From the NCBI GenBank assembly GCA_017979445.1, contig CM030706.1, positions 5,993,595 through 6,057,594 of the forward strand: a DNA stretch of 64,000 nucleotides, read 5' to 3'. This DNA comes from Akebia trifoliata. Lineage: Eukaryota; Streptophyta; Magnoliopsida; Ranunculales; Lardizabalaceae. Below are positions 57,206 through 64,000 of this stretch, piece after piece (position 1 is the stretch's first letter; each line of letters begins with the position of its first letter). Below the pieces are notes generated by a model, which did no database searches, was not told the origin of the DNA, and was given only the letters and a program-made list of their open reading frames with translations. The position numbers and the translations under genes are program-made.

Positions 57206-60200
57206 TTAGTGTACGTGTGGGGATTGCCGGCGGACCATTAAGGGGGACCCACCAGGTGTCCGATTAAGAGGTGAAGGATGACTTCTCATTGGTGATTTAC
57301 GGACGGGATTGGTGAGTTTTTCTTGTTCTGAGTGTGAGCGTTTTGTCGAGTTCTTTAAGGTTTGAATCTGTTCTAGAGTTGCCAAGACCTCAGACATGCG
57401 TGGTCTGACTTTAGCTTCATTGTTGAGGCATTGTAGGGCAATGGTGGCAGCTGTGTAGGCTCCTTTCTGGGGGTACTGACCCTCCAATTTGGTGTCCATA
57501 ATTCGGAATAACTTGCGCTTGTCACCCAAATATGGTTTGGCCCATTCCACGAGATTCTGCTCTGTGCCGACTTTTGTCTTGTCAACAGCACGACGACCAG
57601 ATAACAGTTCCAGTAATACGACCCCAAAACTGTAAACATCACTCTTTGAAGATAGCCGACCTGTTCACCATTTTGAAGCATTAGTTTGAATGCCCTAATA
57701 ACCATCAAATGGCGGGTAACAACCCCCATGCATGTATCGAGAGAAGGTTCTTATCTTGATTGAAAAATAATAGGGGGTTGTGTAATTTTCCGGGGGGCAT
57801 GGAATTCACTTCAAAAAAAGTTCTACTCATGTTGCAAATATCAAAAGATTTCTCAAAATGATAAGCAAGTACATTTAGTTACAGAAACATAAATAGAAAA
57901 AATAAAGCGGATTAAATAATAAGAGTTGCTAATTATGGGGGCAATCAATGAACCTGTGTCAGCATATTCAGGGTGCACTTATTAAAGGCCTCTGATTCAA
58001 TCTGGCAAGGAATGTTCATGAGACTTTGGTTTTGGGAGAGGCTTTAATGATTGGGAGATTCAGGAGGTTGTTGATCTAGTTAGATACATCACTTGGATCA
58101 ACATCGATGTATAGATCAGGGATATACAGATTTGGGGATGTATAGTTGGGATAAGGTACTTTTGGTACGGTCATTCTATAAATCTATGGTGATAACATTC
58201 CATAATCACTCTTTTCAATGGTGCTATTTTGGGGCCAAGAGCAGAGGCGGAGCCAGGATTTTATCTACATGGGGGTAACTAAGAACTTACTAATAATATT
58301 AAATTTTATTTTATAAAATCTACAAAAATCAACTTCAACTATATGTATCTCCAATAATTTACATTGAACAAAAGTATTAACCCATAGCATTTATACAAAA
58401 TGTTAACATTGTTTCCACCAAAAAAACCAATCACTAATTTATATGCATAAGTTTTCGCAATTGTTTCTGACTGGTTCTCATATTTCGATCACAAGTTTGT
58501 GGTAACCAAACCTTGGAGTGGGGATCCATGTTATAAAATTCAAAATGATGTGATTAGTTTATTACTTAACATACCATGGAGTGGATCCTAACCGCATTAA
58601 TTTGTGGCATCCAAAAACATGATCTGATGCCACAGTTATAAAGGACAAAATTCTAATAACTTTGAAAAAAATGCTAACTTTCACCGTTGAATTTTAGTTT
58701 TAAATTTGGGAGTTCAGTTGTCATTTATTTTTAACACATTTGATTAAGCTCAAAAAAGATTTTTTTTTTTTTTTTTTTGAATCTGAGTTTCAATGATATC
58801 TAGAAGGCTGTGGTGTTGGATTGCAAATTTGATAATCCATATAGGTCCAACGACCCTTAGTAAGATTATAAATCTTACTAAATTAGTCATGCTAGCCTAA
58901 TTCATAAAAAATGGTCTGTTCACTAACAAACTTGATAAAGGGAGTTTTTGTAATAAAATTGCAAAAGATAGGTCTGCCCAGTAAAGCTCTCTTCAATTTT
59001 ATTTTTTTTAATTATTCAAAAGTCCTAAATTTTAGAAATTTTTGTGGGGGCAAACTCTTAAGAAATCAATTTTTCTTTTTAAATTACTAATTACTCCATA
59101 AGGTTTTAAAAGGCCTTGTGGGGTAACTGCCCCCACTGTAAATCCACCCCTAGCCAAGAGTAGCATCGAAGGTATCCTTCTTCATTAGGGTAGCTGGTCT
59201 TCAAAAAAATCCTCACTACGGATCACATAATAGCAAGGGTATAACATCTGTCAACTTTTGTTTCCTTTGTAAGGCCAACAGGGAGTTTGTTAATCATCTA
59301 CTAATTCGTTGCGCTTTTACTAGAGAGGTACGGCTGCATTTCCTATCTCTATTCCATATCCCTTGGTGTTTTACTTCGTCATTTATAGCTTTGTTCCAAA
59401 GCTGGTTTATAAAGGCCTTCTTTCATAGGAAAAGAATTTTATGGTCCTTACCCCGTTTGCAGTATGTTAGGGAATATGGACGGAGAGAAACAATAGTCTT
59501 TGAAGGGAATGAGCATTCTCTCCACAAAGTCCTCATATCTATAGTGGGGGGGACTCCTCTTTTTTCGGAGCAAAACATTAAAGGAGTTCAAACGTGAGTT
59601 TTTTTTAAGGATTTTTTGTTTAATTGGGGATTTATTTGCCAAGCAACAAATGCTGTTGTTTTTTAGAATGCACTTGCCTCTTTTATCACCATTATTATTA
59701 TTAGTATTTTTGTTTTTTCTTGTAGGCAGGCTGTATTGGCTTCCTTTCCTCAAATTTTTCATTAATACAATTTTATACCTATGAAAAGAAAAAACGTATT
59801 CAGGTGCTGCATAGCCATGAGTAACCATGACTTGAGTGGAAATCTGTTAGTTTACATGAACTAATGAAGTCCATTTCAAGAAAAGTTTACTCATTTTGAA
59901 AATATTAAAAGATTTCTCAAAATAGTAAGCAAGTAAATATAGTTGCAGAAACATAAATAGAGAAAATAAAGCCGTTAAAGTAATAAGATATTAAGTATGA
60001 GGAATCAATGAACCTGTGGCAACATATTCAGGGGCTGCATAGCCATGAGTACCCATGACTTGAGTGGAAACATGAGTCCTGTCACCAGTGGGGCCCGCTT
60101 TTGCTAACCCAAAATCCGAGAGCTTTGCATTGAAGTCCTGTGTGGGTAAACAGTGATAAATTCCGGGAAATATAAAAATAATAACTCATCTTAAATATCG

Positions 60201-60817
60201 AAGCTAGTAAGGCGTATGCTCTTCTCATTATAAGCCTACCACATCTAGAAGAATATTAGAAGCTTTAAAGTCTCTGTATATAATTTGTGATTCGGCATCG
60301 TGCAAGAACGTGAGCCCTCTAGCGGCACCGATGGCAACTTTAATCCTATTGCCCAAGAAAGTGGTTGTGCCCCTCCTTCAAAACAAAGCACCATTTTAAA
60401 TAATATAGCTCTTCTATGGGGCCATAACCAGAAAGAGATCTCATGACCTTATATAGAAAATTCATTTAAGAGCTTTTAAAAAGTTTCGATATGCTTTAAA
60501 AGACTAGAAAATGGGTTATCTAGTGTACACATCTTATATAATGTCAAAATGGTCTGTCCACAGCATACCAAGTGCCATTTATGCAGGAAATGGAGCGTAA
60601 AGTTCTACATGTAGACGATAAAACAATAGAGCTGCTATTGGCACCCCAAATTTTACTTTTTTACATCCATTTTCTTTAATTATTTCACACCCTAATTAAA
60701 GATTAAAACACACCAATCAAACATTACAAAAGTTTGGTTCAAGTTATTATTTCAACATTACAAAGCATTATAACACATTAAAACAACTTCAATATTTGTT
60801 TACAATTAGAATTGGCC

Positions 60818-60868
<51 letters not shown>

Positions 60869-62383
60869 TATTGGCACCCCAACTTTTACTTATTCTCAAC
60901 CACTGACTTATATATTTTTTATTTTAATTGGGTTGTAGTAAGTAAAAGTAGGAGTTCCAATAGCAGCTCTCTAAACAAACAATTGGTTGATTTTCTCTGA
61001 CTTGGACCTTTTCTGGGTCATTTGCTCTTCTTTTTAACATCAATTGTGCACAACATATCACTTCCTGAATTGATTCCACATGTAACATTGTACTGTTAAC
61101 AGATTGGATTTACAATGCTTAGGAAATATAGAGAGGTTATATCTTTTTGGACACAATACAAAGCATGCAATTTAGGTCTGACCAACTCTGCATGGCTTTA
61201 GAACATATGTATCTGCAAAATGAGCTTAGAGCAACTCCAACCGGTCTTCAAATCTTTATATTTAGAGATAGAGGTTTCCGAACCAAACACCATCCGGTCT
61301 TCAAAATGAAGATTTCATCTCTATATTTCACGTCTTCAAATATAGAGCGGAGAGAGAATTTTTTAGGCCAAATCCCTATCACTGTTTACCTTTTTTAAAT
61401 ACCTATTATATCCCCCTTTTTTTTCATAAATGCCAGTTTTGACCTTTTTCATGGAACATGTTTTAAATATCATTTTTGTCCCCTACCTATTATATTCCCC
61501 TTTTATTCTTGTGAGTGAGTGAATAGTGTTTTAGAGAACAAATGGTGATTTGAAGATGGGCCTGGTTGGAGTTCAAAGTGGTTTGGAGTCTTCAAATTTG
61601 AAGAAAAACTTTAAAGATTTGGGTTGGAGATGCTCTTGTAGGGAGTTTTAAGTAGGAATGACAAACAGAAAAGAAGGTCGAAAGAAAATAATGAGAAATA
61701 TCAAAACACGAGGAATGCAAGAAATACATCCAAGTAATATAAACATATAAGATGTGGACTTGTAGAATATTTATGGTCACTGAAGAATTTACCAAACAGG
61801 TTTACTTACTTCTAAATAGATGATTCTCCAAGCTTCCTTTCGGCATTAACTCGTAGACCAAAAGCCGATTCTCACCATCCAAGCAGTACCCAATAAGTTT
61901 AACCAAATTTGGATGATGTAGTTGTCCAAGATAGTTAACTTCAGTCTGCAACCAATTCAATAACATTAAAGAGACACAACCAAGGACAATAAAAAGATAG
62001 ATAGATACGGTAAGTTCATCAATAAAAATAAATCATTAAACCTACCAACCACTCCTTGTGGCCTTGGAAACCTTCGGGTTTAAGCTTCTTGACAGCGACA
62101 ACCATTCCAGATCCAGGCTTAGTGGCAGAAAGGGTTTGCTCATCGAGCCATCCTTTGAAAACATAACCGAATCCTCCTTCTCCAAGAAGGCTGTCAGGAC
62201 GGAAGTTTCGGGTAGCGTTCCTTAGATCACTAAAGGTGAAGGGCTTCAAATTTGGGGATGATAATATCTCACCCTCGGATCTTGGAGTAGGAAGACTTTC
62301 AGCACTCTTTGTACTGTAAGATGTAACTGTTAGACTTGAAGGAACTGAAGATAGGCCAGTTCTACTGGTAACTCTTGAGGCCC
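57206..62383 (-). CDS. PBL2/PBL3-type receptor-like cytoplasmic kinase, frameshifted, 5' exon not in view
   Basis: RLCK-VII Ser/Thr kinase, normally plasma-membrane-attached through N-acylation and acting below immune receptors. Exons on the minus strand: 62383-62046 ([51 protein letters not shown]), 61945-61810 ([20 protein letters not shown]), 60375-60240 (catalytic loop [12 protein letters not shown]), 60137-60014 ([34 protein letters not shown]) and 57660-57206 ([40 protein letters not shown], ending SPHVH and TAA). Phases agree, and catalytic Lys, Asp and DFG are present. Exon 60375-60240 is one base short: at about 60346 the frame of [10 protein letters not shown] must shift by one to reach [14 protein letters not shown]. 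This is a true lesion or a sequence error. Exon 2 starts in phase 2; the first exon, which should encode MGNC, was not found and probably lies beyond the window. Confidence 0.85.
57986..59796 (+). mobile_element. 5'-truncated LINE inserted in the duplicated PBL exon
   Basis: Plus-strand remnants of ORF2 ([17 protein letters not shown] near 58045; [20 protein letters not shown] near 59265) and a 3' end ACCTATGAAAAGAAAAAA identify a LINE. Both sides carry diverged copies of a TATTCAGGGTGC-like word (57972 and 59798), the probable target duplication. It is interrupted by the hAT element at 58242-59152, which makes up half its length. Confidence 0.78.
58242..59152. mobile_element. hAT element with perfect 8-bp duplication, nested in the LINE
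   Basis: Left end CAGAGGCGGAGCCAGGATTT, right end AAATCCACCCCTA. GCCAAGAG lies at 58234-58241 and again at 59153-59160. Removing the element joins the LINE reading TTTTGGGGCCAAGAG to TAGCATCGAAGG. The 911-bp interior has no transposase and shares words with 42433-42888. Confidence 0.88.
60628..60970. mobile_element. MITE with 14-bp perfect termini AGAGCTGCTATTGG
   Basis: AGAGCTGCTATTGG (60628-60641) is exactly mirrored at 60957-60970, in an intron of the kinase gene. It contains a TA run followed by a GA run (about 60820-60865) and an internal second start TTTCTATTGGCACCCCAAC, suggesting a copy nested within a copy. Confidence 0.72.
61228..61636. mobile_element. MITE with AGAGCAACTCCAACC termini
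   Basis: AGAGCAACTCCAACC (61228-61242) faces GGTTGGAGATGCTCT (61622-61636). TTA precedes the left GAGC and TTG follows the right GCTC, perhaps a worn TTA duplication. It is related to the element in ABCA intron 14. Confidence 0.7.
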
Positions 62384-62559
62384 CTGAAGTTAAAACAGAT
62401 AATCAAGGTTAGTCTTGCTATTTAACTAGCTATAATTAACAGTTTCTTAGAAAAACCAAATTAAATAAAGCTGACTAAAACTCGAACTTGAATCTTAACC
62501 GTTTCCTTTGTTCAAAAAAATATTTCATGTAATGGTTTGGGAGCAATAAATCTACCAGT

Positions 62560-63080
62560 GGTCAGCTAGCCTTGAGAGAATCCTAACTCTGGAAAATTTG
62601 ATGAAGCGTGATTTTGTAACTCCGCATTTTTGTTTCCTTTGCAAGGTAAGTGGTGAATCAAGGAGCAATATTTTTATGCATTGCCCCTTCTCATTTTATA
62701 TTTGGTCGTACTTTCTTTCCTTGTTTCAGTTGGATTGTGTATTCCCTAAGTAAAAGATTCTTACAGGCTATCCTTCCATTTGCGATGAGTTGGGAGGTTT
62801 GGAAAGAGAGGAACGGAAGGGTGTCCCAAGAAGAGGAAAAGACTCCTCAGGAGGTGACTATGGACATTTTGGACTGATTATTTATTTGAAGCAGACTGTG
62901 GAAAGACTTTGAGAGGGTGTTTCTTGAAGATTTTGTTTTCAACTCGTGCTTAATTTTGTTTCCCTTTTCTTCTTCTTTTTTTTTTTTTTTTTCTTTGTTG
63001 TTTTCTTGCTTTGCTTGTATAGGGGCCCTCTCGGCCTCTTGCCTTTTCCTCATTTTAAATAAAATATTACATTTATCAAA
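62560..63080 (+). mobile_element. L1-type LINE fragment with A-rich 3' end
   Basis: Plus-strand frames read RDFVTPHFCFLCKVSGESRS and AILPFAMSWEVWKERNGRV, typical of the zf-RVT end of plant LINEs. The 3' end runs through GGGGCCCTCTCGGCCTCTTG to AATAAAATATTACATTTATC, like the 27.1-kb copy. Shifts and stops are present. It lies upstream of kinase exon 2, probably in its first intron. Confidence 0.78.
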
Positions 63081-63101
63081 TATATATATATATATATATA
63101 T

Positions 63102-63482
63102 GGGAAATGTTCGGCAGCCTACTATTTACCCTACGCTTTGCCCAACGTGTTTTGTCCTACATGGTTTAAAAGTTTTGGAAGGGGCTGATTTTTGGAGAGG
63201 ATGATCTCTACAGTTAGAAGATCATCCTCACCAAAAATCAGCCCATTCCGAATTTTCTAACCCCGTGTTTACAAGTTGAAAAATCGTGGACCGTCCATTT
63301 TTTGTAAACCATTTTTGATTGGGTTAGAAGTTTTGGAATGGGGTGATTTTTGGTGAGGATGATCTCCTCACCATAGAGATCATCCTCACCAAAAATCAGC
63401 CTATTCCAAAACTTCTAACCCATGTAGGACAAAACACGTTGGGCAAAGTGTAGGGTAAATAGTAGGGTGCCGAACGGGACCC
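63102..63482. mobile_element. Double-hairpin (TA)n MITE, outlying copy
   Basis: Left end GGGAAATGTTCGGCAGCC, right end GGGTGCCGAACGGGACCC, with both hairpins and the GGACCGTCCA spacer. It is placed directly after the LINE 3' end, across a TA run of about 22 bp. Confidence 0.85.
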
Positions 63483-63498
63483 TATTTATATATATATA

Positions 63499-63876
63499 GG
63501 GTCCCGTTCAGCAACAAACATTTTGACAAACATTTTGGCAAAACATTTTTCAAAACATGGGTTAGAGGTCTTGTAATGGGCTGATTTTTGGTGAGGATGA
63601 TCTCTATGGTGAGGAGATCATCCTCACCAAAAATCTGCCCATTACAAAACTTGTAGCCCCAGTTTACAAGTTGAAAAATTGTGGACCGTCCATTTTTTGT
63701 AAACCATTTTCGATGGGGTTGGAAGCTTTGGAATGGGCTGATTTTTGGTGATGATGATCTCCTCACCGTAGAGATCATCATCACCAAAAATCAGTCCATT
63801 CCAAGACCTCTAACCCATGTTTTGAAAAATGTTTTGCCAAAATGTTTGTCAAAATGTTTGTTGCTGAACATTTCCC
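63499..63876. mobile_element. Double-hairpin (TA)n MITE, adjoining copy
   Basis: Left end GGGTCCCGTTCAGCAACAAAC, right end GTTGCTGAACATTTCCC. It follows the previous unit after a 16-bp TA-rich spacer, repeating the head-to-tail arrangement of the big array with only two members. Confidence 0.85.
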
Positions 63877-64000
63877 ATATATATATACCAGTGTAGTGTT
63901 TCTTATTCACTACATTGCTGGTCCCAAGTCAGGGTTGTGACAGGTTGGCAGAGAGAGGTAGGAAAGGATGGGCTAGGGAATCATCTAGAAATGACACACC
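63877..64000. other. Window end, nothing recognised
   Basis: Sequence after a TA run (CACTACATTGCTGGTCCCAA…) shows no gene or repeat that could be supported. Confidence 0.4.

Larger units (their letters stand above)
57795..60072 (-). repeat. Tandem partial duplication of a PBL exon and its downstream intron
   Basis: About 225 bp covering the 3' part of exon 60137-60014 and adjoining intron (59868-60072) has a second copy. That copy is split: 59797-59847 holds [17 protein letters not shown] sequence, and 57795-57985 holds PEYADTG-type sequence and the intron. A LINE separates the two halves. The copy is diverged (for example GTAACCATGACTTG against GTACCCATGACTTG). Confidence 0.8.

Noticed and set aside
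63681..63896. 71-codon frame and other frames reading LIFGDDDLL or LIFCEDDLY repeatedly
   Set aside because: These are translations of the MITE hairpin arm, recurring at every copy (23.7, 33.9, 41.1, 42.2, 63.6 kb); they are not a protein family.

Overview
This window is nuclear DNA from a flowering plant. It is AT-rich, has spliced genes with GT-AG introns, carries plant-only gene families (ABCA7-type half transporter, ZED1-related pseudokinase, P-class PPR protein, RLCK-VII kinase, FAR1-related fragment) and is full of plant MITEs, hAT elements, L1-type LINEs and a tRNA-derived SINE. Long TE-filled introns suggest a mid-to-large genome. I cannot name the species from sequence alone.

Layout. 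1-1.8 kb is 5' flank with a 107-bp tandem repeat and a TATA box. 1.8-14.6 kb (+) is an 18-exon ABCA half-transporter gene that reads through in frame to 949 aa; its introns hold a SINE, a hAT MITE and other MITEs. 17.7-20.2 kb (+) is a decayed aldose 1-epimerase. 21.8-25.4 kb (+) is a decayed RLCK-VII kinase lacking its activation-segment exon. The last two exons of pyrophosphate-fructose-6-phosphate phosphotransferase alpha lie at 26.0 kb (+) and 29.4 kb (-), on opposite strands, with a LINE between them. 31.0-32.0 kb (-) is an intact intronless ZED1-related pseudokinase. 32.1-33.4 kb (-) is a second LINE.

33.4-42.4 kb is the most striking region: 21 palindromic MITEs placed head to tail, each separated from the next by a short (TA)n run. 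Most are built from two roughly 100-bp hairpins, and a 1.4-kb pair of units is itself tandemly duplicated. Related copies occur at 23.6 kb and 63.1-63.9 kb.

43.7-44.0 kb is a fold-back copy of the 53.4-54.0 kb locus. 45.6-46.6 kb (-) is a broken MED18 copy. 51.8-53.3 kb (-) is an intact single-exon mitochondrial-type PPR gene, divergent from a truncated p32/MAM33-like reading frame at 53.7 kb (+). A FAR1-related fragment and a LINE fragment follow. 57.2-62.4 kb (-) is a PBL2/PBL3-type receptor-like cytoplasmic kinase whose exons are nearly perfect apart from a one-base deletion; one of its introns records a partial exon duplication, a LINE inserted into that copy, and a hAT element inserted into the LINE.

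The genes do not form a pathway. The window is best read as a few working genes (ABCA, ZRK, PPR, perhaps PBL) in a landscape of gene relics and nested mobile elements. Exon borders were set by hand from reading frame, splice signals and family knowledge; no alignment was run.
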